From contig CAYZDJ010000001.1 of the NCBI GenBank assembly GCA_964477265.1, positions 1 through 64,000 of the forward strand: a stretch of 64,000 bases of DNA. The letters are read 5' to 3'. The translations under genes were made by a program, and so were the position numbers. Position 1 is the first letter of the stretch. Every line of letters begins with the position of its first letter. Shown piece by piece: positions 54,833 to 63,394 of this stretch. This stretch comes from CAIVPM01 sp964477265. GTDB lineage: Bacteria > Bacteroidota > Bacteroidia > Chitinophagales > Chitinophagaceae. The notes under the pieces were generated by a model. That model saw only the letters and a list, made by a program, of their open reading frames with translations. It did not search any database and was not told the origin of the DNA.

Positions 54833-56071
54833 ATGAAAATTTTTAAAAGCATTATCATTATTGGTATTTGTAGTATTGCAATATTTTCCTGTACCAAAAC
54901 AGAAACTTTTTACACACCCAATGCAACAATTATTCCTGGCAATATTGTTTCAAGTGGCGATACTACTTATGTTTCATCGCCAAACCTTACTTTTAGAATT
55001 ACAAGAACATCGCCTTGCCACCCAAGCAACGAAATTTTTTATGACTCTATAACTGCAACAAACTTTCCTTCAAACGCTGTATATCAATGGAGTTTTGGCG
55101 ATGGTGGCACTGCAACAGGAAAATTTGTGCAACACCAATACGAATACTGGAATGTTTATACTGTGTCTTGCACAGTTATAGTAAACAATGTTGTGATGCA
55201 GGTGCTTACAGCATCTGTAAAGCCTTTTGGTCAGCATGCTACTCCTTTTGCTGTTTTTGGTTGCCAGTTAAATGATTATAAAAATCCAAATTGGGTAGCA
55301 TTCAATGCTCAATCAAATATTACCACAGGTTCTATTGTAAACTATTTTTGGGATTGGCAAGATGGCACCACATCAAGTGTAGCTACTTCTTATACTGAAC
55401 ATCTTTTTCCAGAAGTCAATGTAGATAAGTATTACAAGGTAAAATTGACTGCAACAAGTCATGCAGGTTGTAAAGATAGTTTTGATGATTCAATGATTTT
55501 TGTGCCTGCAAGTTATACCAATGTGGGTGGCATTACATACACAAAAACCAATGCCTGTGCACCAGACAGCCAAGTTATAACTTTTACGCAAGATGCTACA
55601 GGCTTGCCTGCTAATGCAAAATTTGAATGGGATTTGGGTGAAGGAATTCGCTATTGGGGTAATCCTTTATCGCACCATTTTATATACACTAAAACATATC
55701 CTGTAGTTTGCTACATTCATATACCAAGTGCTAATGGAACAATTGTTAGAACTGTAACACGCAACAACAGTGTATATGCTTTGGGTAGCGATATTAATCC
55801 TGAACCTTATTTAAGCAAGTTAACTTACCTTAACCCACCAGACAATGATTATATACAATTTGATGGTTGGGGCAAAGTTGGAGATGGGCATATTATAACA
55901 AAACTTGTTTGGGATTTTGGAGATTTTACAAGCGATAGCACCAACACGCCATATGCCTTTCATCAATACAGCAAACCTTATCCTGCCAACAGAACATACA
56001 ATGTAAGGCTTACTGTTACTGCAAGCAGTGGTTGCATAGGCACTAAAGTTTTTCCAGTAACAATTCCTTAA
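54833..56071 (+). CDS. PKD-domain lipoprotein (first of a tandem pair)
   Basis: A 412-residue protein with a lipoprotein signal ending in CSIAIFSC (Cys near residue 20). About four PKD-like domains follow, with cores YQWSFGDGGTATG, NYFWDWQDGTTSS, FEWDLGEGIRYWG and LVWDFGDFTSDS. Each begins near a cysteine (for example SPCHPSNEIF, NACAPDSQVI) and ends in a GC motif such as HAGCKDS. The protein probably sits on the membrane surface as a binding or structural protein. The next gene, 3 bp downstream, is a paralogue. Confidence 0.8.
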   Translation: MKIFKSIIIIGICSIAIFSCTKTETFYTPNATIIPGNIVSSGDTTYVSSPNLTFRITRTSPCHPSNEIFYDSITATNFPSNAVYQWSFGDGGTATGKFVQHQYEYWNVYTVSCTVIVNNVVMQVLTASVKPFGQHATPFAVFGCQLNDYKNPNWVAFNAQSNITTGSIVNYFWDWQDGTTSSVATSYTEHLFPEVNVDKYYKVKLTATSHAGCKDSFDDSMIFVPASYTNVGGITYTKTNACAPDSQVITFTQDATGLPANAKFEWDLGEGIRYWGNPLSHHFIYTKTYPVVCYIHIPSANGTIVRTVTRNNSVYALGSDINPEPYLSKLTYLNPPDNDYIQFDGWGKVGDGHIITKLVWDFGDFTSDSTNTPYAFHQYSKPYPANRTYNVRLTVTASSGCIGTKVFPVTIP

Positions 56072-56074
56072 GTA

Positions 56075-57349
56075 ATGTATTCAAATAAAAAAATATTACT
56101 CTTTTTTTTAATTTGCAGCAGTGTTGCATTGTTATTTTTTGCTTGCACCAAAACACCAGGCTCTGCAACAACTGCATTGCCAAATGTTGATACTATTGTC
56201 AATGGGAATATTACTTTTAACGAACCACCTTTAGTATATGCACGTAACAATATTTCAGTAACTGTGGCTCGTAGTTGTCCTTGTTATCCAAGCCACGAAA
56301 TTTATTTTTTTACAGCCAATACACCCGGCATTACAGATACAATAAATACTACTTATACCTGGAGTATTTATATGGCAAGCACCATTGTTTTAACTGGTAA
56401 AAAAGTACAATATATTTTTCCAATAAAAGGGGAGTGGAATGTGCATTTAGATGTAAAAACAAATGGTCAATTGGTAGATTCTATGACTATACACGTAACA
56501 CCGTATGGACAAAGAACAGCTAATAGAAATGTGAGTATTCACGCAGATTGTATAGATGCCAACAGGAAAAATTTCATCTCACTTTTTAGCACACATAATG
56601 CACCACTTGATGGACACGTAAATGCTATTTATTGGGATTTTGGTGATGGAACACATTTAACTGATACTAATTATTTACAACATGAATATCCAAAAATTGC
56701 AAAAGACACAACTTATATCGTAAAGCTATACATCAACAATAGTAATGGTTGTAAAGACAGTGCATTTTTGCCAGTGTTTATACCTGCAACTTATAATTTA
56801 AATTGTCACTTTACCTGGAGCAAAACCGATGCTTGCAAACCCAACCACGAGGTATTTACATTTATTGCAGACCCAACAGGTGTGCCTGCTAATGCAACTT
56901 ATTTGTGGGATTTTAAAGACTATGTTTGGAATGTTACAGGGCAAACAGCAACCCACGAATTTACTTTTCCCAATCGTTACGATGTTACTATGAAAATTAT
57001 GTACGAAGGAAGAGAGTTGTGTCATTGGTACGATACAACTGTAAGAGCTAAAGGACAATTCGTAACTCCTATTGCTTATTTTTATAGCAGTGTAGAGCAA
57101 GATACTTTAGACACTGTTCGCAGGTTTTTTAATTGTGGTTCCAAGTTCGATAATGGAACTTTTCTTACTGATATACTTTGGGTTTTTGGAGATGGAGATT
57201 CTACACACAGACCACAAGATGACTTTAATGCAAGGCACACTTATCGAAAGCAAAACATTGATAAAACCTATTTAGTAAAAATGGTTATTACTGCAAGTAG
57301 TGGTTGCAAGGATAGCAGCTATACAAATGTTGTTATTCCTAAATTGTAG
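56075..57349 (+). CDS. PKD-domain lipoprotein (second of a tandem pair)
   Basis: A 424-residue lipoprotein (lipobox VALLFFAC, Cys near 24) with the same architecture as its upstream neighbour: CPCYPSHEIYFFT, a degenerate first unit (TYTWSIYMAS), then IYWDFGDGTHLT, YLWDFKDYVWNV and ILWVFGDGDSTH, with NGCKDS and SGCKDS ends. The pair is separated by 3 bp and clearly arose by duplication, but the copies have diverged a good deal. Both are small relatives of the repeat type that builds the giant protein earlier in the window. Confidence 0.8.
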   Translation: MYSNKKILLFFLICSSVALLFFACTKTPGSATTALPNVDTIVNGNITFNEPPLVYARNNISVTVARSCPCYPSHEIYFFTANTPGITDTINTTYTWSIYMASTIVLTGKKVQYIFPIKGEWNVHLDVKTNGQLVDSMTIHVTPYGQRTANRNVSIHADCIDANRKNFISLFSTHNAPLDGHVNAIYWDFGDGTHLTDTNYLQHEYPKIAKDTTYIVKLYINNSNGCKDSAFLPVFIPATYNLNCHFTWSKTDACKPNHEVFTFIADPTGVPANATYLWDFKDYVWNVTGQTATHEFTFPNRYDVTMKIMYEGRELCHWYDTTVRAKGQFVTPIAYFYSSVEQDTLDTVRRFFNCGSKFDNGTFLTDILWVFGDGDSTHRPQDDFNARHTYRKQNIDKTYLVKMVITASSGCKDSSYTNVVIPKL

Positions 57350-57516
57350 AATAAAACCATTTACTTTGCAGCATAAGATTGCCAAATGAAATTTCTACTA
57401 CTTAACTTAGATTTTTTAGATCACCACAACTAGTAACTACGATTTTAATAATTACGAATTACGATTTGTAATTACACTCGTACAAAATTTATCTTTCTTT
57501 TTTTTCATTAATTAAT

Positions 57517-57536
57517 GATGTATTAAATCATACATC
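57517..57536. promoter_or_regulatory. Possible operator upstream of ornithine aminotransferase
   Basis: GATGTA (57517-57522) and TACATC (57531-57536) form a 6-bp dyad with an 8-base spacer, 21 bp before the rocD start. Such a short dyad in AT-rich DNA may be chance. Confidence 0.25.
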
Positions 57537-57556
57537 GTAAATCTAAAATAAAATTT

Positions 57557-58789
57557 ATGCTTACTCATAATTTATCTCCACGTGCTGCACAATATTTAGA
57601 GCTTGAAGACAAATTCGGGGCTCACAATTATCATCCAATTCCTGTTGTTATAGAAAAAGGCGAAGGCGTTTTTTTATATGATGTTGATGGAAAAAAATAT
57701 TACGATTTTTTAAGTGGTTACAGTGCCGTTAATCAGGGTCATTGCCATCCAAAAATTATAGATGCTTTAATAGAACAAGCAAAAAAACTTACACTTACTT
57801 CTCGTGCTTTTCATAGCAATTTATTAGGCGAATATGCAAAATATATTACAAGCTATTTTGGCTACGATAAAGTATTGCCAATGAACACTGGTGTTGAAGG
57901 TGGTGAAACTGCTATAAAACTGGCTCGCAGATGGGCTTATACTAAAAAAGGTATTGAAGAAAACAAAGCAAAAATTGTTTTTGCCGAAGGCAATTTTTGG
58001 GGTAGAACATTAGCTGCTATTTCGTCAAGTACAGACCCAAGCAGCTACCACAATTTTGGCCCTTTTATGCCAGGTTTTGAACTTGTGCCTTATAATGATT
58101 TGGTAGCATTGGAAAAATGTTTGCATGATAAAAATGTTGCAGCATTTATGGTAGAGCCAATTCAGGGCGAGGCTGGTGTTGTTATTCCTGATGAAGGCTA
58201 TTTAAAAGGCGTAAGGGATTTATGTACTGAATATAATGTGCTGTTTATTGCAGATGAAATTCAAACAGGATTGGCACGCACTGGCAAAATGCTTGCCTGC
58301 GACCACGAAAATGTAAAGCCAGATATTTTAATTTTGGGTAAAGCATTAAGTGGAGGCACAATGCCTGTAAGTGCTGTATTGTGTAATGATGATATTATGA
58401 TGAACATAAAACCAGGAGAACATGGCAGCACTTATGGTGGAAATCCTTTGGCTTGTGCAGTTGCAATGGTTGCATTGCAAGTTTTAAAAGATGAGCAAAT
58501 GGAAGCCAATGCAGAAGCTATGGGAAAATTGTTAAGAGAAGAATTGGCTAAACTAAATTCGCCTTTCATCAAAACCATACGTGGCAAGGGTTTGCTTAAT
58601 GCAATTGTTATAGAACATAGCAATAAAGAAGCAAGCTGGGATTTGTGTTTGGCATTAAAGGAAAATGGCTTGCTTGCCAAACCAACCCATGGAGACAAGA
58701 TAAGATTCGCACCACCATTGACCATTACTAAAGAACAAATAATGGAATGTGTGGAAATAATTGGTAAGAGTTTGGAAACTTTAAAGTAA
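57557..58789 (+). CDS. rocD: Ornithine aminotransferase
   Basis: This 410-residue class III PLP aminotransferase converts ornithine plus 2-oxoglutarate to glutamate-5-semialdehyde and glutamate. It has DFLSGYSAVNQGHCHPKI near 48-65, MNTGVEGGETAIKLARRW near 105-122, the PLP-aspartate region FIADEIQTGLARTGK near 230-244, and the PLP lysine in ILGKALSGGTMPVSA near 259-273. The N-terminus AQYLELEDKFGAHNYHPIPVV is diagnostic of ornithine rather than acetylornithine aminotransferase. No arginase or proline gene is adjacent. A palindromic terminator shared with the convergent aminotransferase gene follows. Confidence 0.93.
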   Translation: MLTHNLSPRAAQYLELEDKFGAHNYHPIPVVIEKGEGVFLYDVDGKKYYDFLSGYSAVNQGHCHPKIIDALIEQAKKLTLTSRAFHSNLLGEYAKYITSYFGYDKVLPMNTGVEGGETAIKLARRWAYTKKGIEENKAKIVFAEGNFWGRTLAAISSSTDPSSYHNFGPFMPGFELVPYNDLVALEKCLHDKNVAAFMVEPIQGEAGVVIPDEGYLKGVRDLCTEYNVLFIADEIQTGLARTGKMLACDHENVKPDILILGKALSGGTMPVSAVLCNDDIMMNIKPGEHGSTYGGNPLACAVAMVALQVLKDEQMEANAEAMGKLLREELAKLNSPFIKTIRGKGLLNAIVIEHSNKEASWDLCLALKENGLLAKPTHGDKIRFAPPLTITKEQIMECVEIIGKSLETLK

Positions 58790-58827
58790 AAAATAAAGGG
58801 CTGTTTAAACAGCCCTTTATTTTATAA
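58789..58827. terminator. Bidirectional intrinsic terminator
   Basis: A 34-bp perfect palindrome (58790-58823, core AGGGCTGTTTAAACAGCCCT) flanked by A and T runs lies between the convergent rocD and aminotransferase genes. Confidence 0.9.
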
Positions 58828-58831
58828 ACAC

Positions 58832-60031
58832 TTATTTCAATTTAGCCAGAGCATCAGCAATTTTTGCCCAGCCTTTTTCAATATTATCAATACTATTGGC
58901 AAAGGAAAAACGCACACAATTATCATTGCCAAATGCAGCACCCATAACGCTTGATACATTTGCTTTGTGCAGTAAATACATAGTAAAATCAGCAGAATTG
59001 TTAATCACATTTTCGCCATCTGTTTTTCCATAATAATAGCTCACATCTGGAAAAATATAAAACGCACCTTCAGGATTGTTGCACACAATGCCTGGAATAT
59101 TTTTTACCAATTCCATTACCCTTTCTTTACGTTTTGCAAACTGTTCTACCATTTCCATAGATGGTTTTGTATCGCTTGTAAGTGCTGCCACTGCTGCTTT
59201 TTGAGCAATGCTGCAAGTAGCACTTGTAAATTGTCCTTGCAATTTATCACAGGCTTTTGCAATCTCTACATTAGCTGCTATGTAACCCAATCTCCAACCT
59301 GTCATGGCAAAGCCTTTGCTTAAACCATTTACAACCATTACCCTGTCTTTCAACTCATCAAAATTTGCAATGGAATGATGATTACCAACAAAGTTGATAT
59401 ACTCATAAATTTCATCACTCAATATATAAATATTGGGATATTGCATAAACACATCAACCAAACTGTGCAACTCTTCTTTGCTATAAACAGCACCACTTGG
59501 ATTGCAAGGACTGCTGAATAAAAACATTTTTGTTTTTGGCGTAATAGCTTGCTGCAATTGAGTTGCAGTAATTTTGAATCCACTTTCTAAAGTAGTATTT
59601 ACCTGCACAACCTTACCACCTGCAATCTTTACAAGCTCACTATATGTTACCCAAAATGGTGTTGGAATAATCACCTCATCATCTTTATCAACCACAGCTA
59701 AAATTGCATTTGCCAAACATTGCTTTGCACCTGTGCTAACCACTATGTTTTCTGGTTTATAATCTAAATTATTATCGCGTTTTAGTTTGCCACAAATGGC
59801 TTCACGCAAATCCAAATATCCTGCAACAGGAGTGTAGTGGCTCCAATTATCATTAATAGCTTTTATGGCAGCATCTTTAATATGTTGAGGTGTATCAAAG
59901 TCAGGCTCACCAAGGCTTAAGTCAGTAATATCAATTCCTTTGGCACGCAGCTCTCTGCCAAGCTTAGCCATTTTTAAAGTTTCAGGCTCATTAAATCTTT
60001 CCAATAAAGAAGATAAAGCAGCATTACTCAT
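58832..60031 (-). CDS. Class I aspartate aminotransferase-type enzyme
   Basis: This 399-residue fold-type I PLP aminotransferase probably interconverts aspartate and oxaloacetate. It has LSLGEPDFDTPQHI near 38-51, TGAKQCLANAI near 102-112, FSSPCNPSGAVY near 172-183 (Asn contacts), LSDEIYEYI near 204-212, and the PLP lysine in NGLSKGFAMTGWRLGY near 236-251. The carboxylate-binding arginine is probably in CVRFSFANS near 375. The pattern matches the Igamma (thermophile-type) AspC subgroup; related enzymes can use other amino acids, so the substrate is likely but not certain. Confidence 0.88.
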   Translation of the reverse strand: MSNAALSSLLERFNEPETLKMAKLGRELRAKGIDITDLSLGEPDFDTPQHIKDAAIKAINDNWSHYTPVAGYLDLREAICGKLKRDNNLDYKPENIVVSTGAKQCLANAILAVVDKDDEVIIPTPFWVTYSELVKIAGGKVVQVNTTLESGFKITATQLQQAITPKTKMFLFSSPCNPSGAVYSKEELHSLVDVFMQYPNIYILSDEIYEYINFVGNHHSIANFDELKDRVMVVNGLSKGFAMTGWRLGYIAANVEIAKACDKLQGQFTSATCSIAQKAAVAALTSDTKPSMEMVEQFAKRKERVMELVKNIPGIVCNNPEGAFYIFPDVSYYYGKTDGENVINNSADFTMYLLHKANVSSVMGAAFGNDNCVRFSFANSIDNIEKGWAKIADALAKLK

Positions 60032-60248
60032 ATTGCAATTATTTGTATTGCAAACATAAACAAACGAGTGTTAGTTTTAATCAATTAAAATAAAAACTAC
60101 TGATGCTTTATATAAAGTGCTTTGCACTTTTGTTTTTATTATTGTCCAGGCTGCACTGCTACTATTTATCTTTAGTGGCGTTGGCACCATTCAACATTAA
60201 AGACATTGTTGGTCAAAAGACACAACAATGGCGAAAGCAAAGTTTCTC

Positions 60249-61064
60249 TTAATAACTAAACACACTCAATCCATCTTTACCCAAAGCAAATACCTGTGTT
60301 TTGCTAAAAATAAATTTTGAATACTGGCTGCTGTCAATATTCAATTTGCAGTTAATTGATTTGCGATTTTGTATATCAAGTATTTCAACAACAGATTTAT
60401 TAAAGCCTATCAACTTATAGCCTATAAGCTGTGCATTGCTTAATGATGTAACAGAATGCCTGCGAATAAAGCTGCCATAATAATCAAAAACAAATAAGCC
60501 ATTTTGCTTGCTATAAATATATAGCTTGCCTTCAAAGTCTTTAACAAACTGGCTTGTAAAGGATTTATCATAATCAAACAGCAACCTGAAATCTACAGTT
60601 TCAGCTATTACTTTTCCATCATTGTCTATCTTTTTAATCTTGTTCTCTATTTCATCAAAAAGCCAAATGTTGTTGTCGTAGCTGCTTGTAACAACACTCA
60701 CATCAAACATATTAAGCTTCTGCAAATTGATGGTATTAATGACTGAAAGAAATCTGTCTAACACAACAATTGTTGAAAAGCCTTTGTAAAAAACAAGTAT
60801 TTTTAAAGGATTGGAAACATCAATAGAGCTAATATTTCCAAGAGATTTAATATTGCTAAAGCTTGCAACACTGTCAAAAGTGTTGTTCAGTTTTATAATT
60901 TGATTTGTGTTAGTGACTAAATAATAATTTCCAAAATTGTCAGTCTCAAAATTTTTATAATTGCCTTTATAGTTTTTTATGAGCGTTAAATTTATTGTAC
61001 TGTCATTTGCATAAGCAATACAAGAAATTGTTGCAATAAATATTGTAAAAATTATTTTCTTCAT
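60249..61064 (-). CDS. Secreted beta-propeller-like protein of unknown function
   Basis: A 271-residue protein with a signal peptide (cleavage near AYAN, residue 19). The mature chain is a run of short beta strands with recurring pairs such as NFGNYYLVTNTNQIIKLN, DNNIWLFDEIENKIKKI and EGKLYIYSKQNGLFVF, which suggests a single-chain beta propeller. No catalytic motif is visible. It starts 26 bp after the lpxH stop on the same strand and may share a transcript. Similar proteins sit near LpxH-type genes in relatives as I recall, but this is not checked. Confidence 0.55.
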   Translation of the reverse strand: MKKIIFTIFIATISCIAYANDSTINLTLIKNYKGNYKNFETDNFGNYYLVTNTNQIIKLNNTFDSVASFSNIKSLGNISSIDVSNPLKILVFYKGFSTIVVLDRFLSVINTINLQKLNMFDVSVVTSSYDNNIWLFDEIENKIKKIDNDGKVIAETVDFRLLFDYDKSFTSQFVKDFEGKLYIYSKQNGLFVFDYYGSFIRRHSVTSLSNAQLIGYKLIGFNKSVVEILDIQNRKSINCKLNIDSSQYSKFIFSKTQVFALGKDGLSVFSY

Positions 61065-61090
61065 TAATTATTTCTCTGTGTTCTCTGTGG

Positions 61091-61843
61091 CTAAACAAAT
61101 TTTTTCAATTCAAAATTTTCGCCATCAAATTCGGCATAAGTAAAGTTGGTTATCCAATCTCCAAGGTTAATGTAATAGCTATTACTGTTGAGTTGTAGCT
61201 TTAAGGGTAAATGCCTGTGTCCAAAAACAAGATAATCAAAATGTTCTTTTTTTAAAACATCTTTACTATAAATAATCAGCCATTCATTTTCTTCGCCTAA
61301 AAATTTTGCATCGCTGCTGCCAGTTTTTTGCCTGCTTTTTTTGCTAAAATAATTTGCCACACCAATACCAATAAATGGATGAGCAAAGCCAAACAACCAG
61401 TTGCAAAATTTATTTCTAAAAATCTTTTTCAAAAATTTATATCCGCCATCGCCAGGTCCTAAACCATCGCCATGTGCAACATAAATTTTTTTACCAAACC
61501 TTTCAAAAGTTTTGGGATGATGATAAACTGTAATATTTAATTCTTTTTCAAAATAGCCGTTCATCCACATATCGTGGTTACCCACAAAAAAATGAACAGC
61601 AATGCCAGTATCTGTAAGTTCTGCAAGCTTTCCAAGCAAACGCGTAAAACCTTTTGGTACAACATTTTTATACTCATACCAAAAGTCAAACATATCTCCA
61701 ACAATAAAAATTTCCTGTGCTGTGTGCTGAATAGAATTAAGGAAAGCAACTACTTTTTTCTCCCTGATTAAGCTGTCTTCATAGTTAGGAGCCCCTAAAT
61801 GAAAATCGGATAAGAAATATATTTTTTTGTTGGTATTGTTCAA
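61091..61843 (-). CDS. lpxH: UDP-2,3-diacylglucosamine pyrophosphatase (LpxH-like)
   Basis: This 250-residue metallophosphoesterase hydrolyses UDP-2,3-diacylglucosamine to lipid X in lipid A synthesis, at the inner face of the membrane. Metal motifs are FLSDFHLG (Asp13, His15), VGDMFDFWYEY near 48-58, GNHDMW near 92-97, and the late GHRHLP near 208-213. DFWYEY and HGDGLGPGDGGYKFLKKIFRN are typical of LpxH rather than generic phosphoesterases. The stop of the gamma-glutamylcyclotransferase-like gene upstream is 3 bp before this ATG, so the two genes are probably co-transcribed. Confidence 0.88.
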   Translation of the reverse strand: MNNTNKKIYFLSDFHLGAPNYEDSLIREKKVVAFLNSIQHTAQEIFIVGDMFDFWYEYKNVVPKGFTRLLGKLAELTDTGIAVHFFVGNHDMWMNGYFEKELNITVYHHPKTFERFGKKIYVAHGDGLGPGDGGYKFLKKIFRNKFCNWLFGFAHPFIGIGVANYFSKKSRQKTGSSDAKFLGEENEWLIIYSKDVLKKEHFDYLVFGHRHLPLKLQLNSNSYYINLGDWITNFTYAEFDGENFELKKFV

Positions 61844-61846
61844 AGC

Positions 61847-62272
61847 TTATCCTTTATTCTTTTCATTAAAATATTCAAGTACATCGCCACCTGCCACAAC
61901 TGGCTTATTATTTACATTGCCACAATACCAATACACCCAGGCTTTTGTTGTTTTGTCGTTTACAAAAACGTCTGCTAAAACCCTTTTATATAATACTGCT
62001 TCATCATCTTCACTATATACGCCTTCGTAGTCATCAATTTGTGCAATAACAAAATCAAAGGCTTTGCTGTCAAGCACTTCATACAATTCGCCTACAATAA
62101 ATTTTTCGTCTGCAGTTGCAGTAGCCACAGGATAATTTCCCATGTCGTACAAAATGCCTTTTGTATTAGCATTGCCAATAAGTTTAAAATATTTGCTTAT
62201 ATAACCATAAGCATCACTTTTAAAACCACTACGCAAACTGCCATATACAAACAGTTTAACAACTTTTTCCAT
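61847..62272 (-). CDS. Gamma-glutamylcyclotransferase-fold protein
   Basis: A 141-residue protein of the GGCT/YtfP (AIG2-like) fold. LFVYGSLRSGFKSDAYGYI near 7-25 is the substrate-binding Y-G-S-L-R loop, GELYEVLDSKAFDFVIAQID near 61-80 carries the conserved acidic region, and AWVYWYCG near 112-119 matches the last strand. The family cyclises gamma-glutamyl compounds or related amide substrates to 5-oxoproline; bacterial members are poorly characterised. It is the first gene of the minus-strand unit that includes lpxH. Confidence 0.82.
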   Translation of the reverse strand: MEKVVKLFVYGSLRSGFKSDAYGYISKYFKLIGNANTKGILYDMGNYPVATATADEKFIVGELYEVLDSKAFDFVIAQIDDYEGVYSEDDEAVLYKRVLADVFVNDKTTKAWVYWYCGNVNNKPVVAGGDVLEYFNEKNKG

Positions 62273-62486
62273 TGCACAAATTTAGGGTGCAAACTTTTCC
62301 AGCTTTATGAAAGTTCTAAAACTTTTCCAAAGACTGCAAATTGCCATTTTATTGCCTTGCCCAAATTATAAGAAATATTTAAGAATAATAATTTTAACTT
62401 GCACACTTAAATACCCACACTTTCGTTAATTGTATTGTATTGAAAGGCATTTTATTATTTTTGTTAAAGAAGATTAAATAAGAACT

Positions 62487-63359
62487 ATGGAAAGAAAAGA
62501 CTCAAATAAAAAAGCAAAGCCATCGCAGTTTATGGCAATACTTGGCATTACTGCTGTGTTGTTTATTATAGGCATATTTGGTTGGTTGTTTGTAAGCGTT
62601 CAAAAAGGTACAGAACTATTGAAAGAAAAAATAAAGATTAATGTGAATTTGCATTATAACGCAAATGATAAAACCACTAACGATTTAAAGAATTATATAG
62701 CTGCACAACCCTATATTAAAGATATTGAATATGTAAGCAAAGACCTTGCAAAGCAACGTCAGCAAGCATCTGAAGACAGATATGATGAACAATTGATTGG
62801 CGAAAATCCTTTGTATGCTTCTATTGAATTTCATGTAAAAAGCAACTATGTTCAAAAAGATTCGCTACTAAAAATTAAAAGCCAAATTCAAGAAAACAGT
62901 CAAAATATTGTTGAAAGTATTTCTTATCCTGATGATGTGGTAAACAATATGGGTAGCTTTTTAAAGTGGATTTTAATTGGCTTTGCAGTGCTGGCTCTTA
63001 TATTTGGCTTTCTTGCAATTATACTTATTGATAACACCATAAAACTATCAATGTATAGTAATAGGTTTTTAATTAAAACTATGCAAATGGTAGGTGCAAC
63101 ACGCAATTTTATTGTTAGTCCAATAAATAAACTAGCAGTTATTAATGCATTAATTGCAGGATTAATTGCAATTGCATTGGTTATAACCCTGGTATTTACT
63201 GCAGAATCTTTAGTGCCAGATATTAAAGATGTAAGAGACAATCAATACCTGATTTTTTTATTTTTAGGAATGATAGTTTTAGGCGTTTTAATAAGCCTTT
63301 TAAGTACACATAGAAGTGTAATGAAATACCTGAAAATGAAATTAGATGATCTTTATTAA
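62487..63359 (+). CDS. ftsX: Cell-division protein FtsX
   Basis: A 290-residue membrane protein with four transmembrane segments (about 18-38, 158-182, 207-230, 250-272). Between the first two lies a periplasmic domain beginning INVNLHYNANDKTTNDLKNY, and it has the characteristic FtsX lines VSKDLAKQRQ and SVMKYLKMKLDDLY. The family pairs with the ATPase FtsE to control peptidoglycan hydrolases at the septum. FtsE is not adjacent here, which is usual for Bacteroidota. The HD-domain gene starts 35 bp after it on the same strand. Confidence 0.88.
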   Translation: MERKDSNKKAKPSQFMAILGITAVLFIIGIFGWLFVSVQKGTELLKEKIKINVNLHYNANDKTTNDLKNYIAAQPYIKDIEYVSKDLAKQRQQASEDRYDEQLIGENPLYASIEFHVKSNYVQKDSLLKIKSQIQENSQNIVESISYPDDVVNNMGSFLKWILIGFAVLALIFGFLAIILIDNTIKLSMYSNRFLIKTMQMVGATRNFIVSPINKLAVINALIAGLIAIALVITLVFTAESLVPDIKDVRDNQYLIFLFLGMIVLGVLISLLSTHRSVMKYLKMKLDDLY

Positions 63360-63394
63360 TTATTAATTAATAATTATCAATTAATAATTAAATA

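Noticed and set aside
60112..60136. Hairpin AAAGTGC/GCACTTT followed by T's on the plus strand
   Set aside because: It resembles a terminator but no plus-strand gene precedes it, and the minus-strand neighbours do not use it clearly. It was left out as weak.
63356..63394. ATTAATTAATAATTA-type repeats before the HD-domain gene
   Set aside because: Simple AT-rich sequence typical of promoters in this genome; no clear dyad or spacing supports a specific site.
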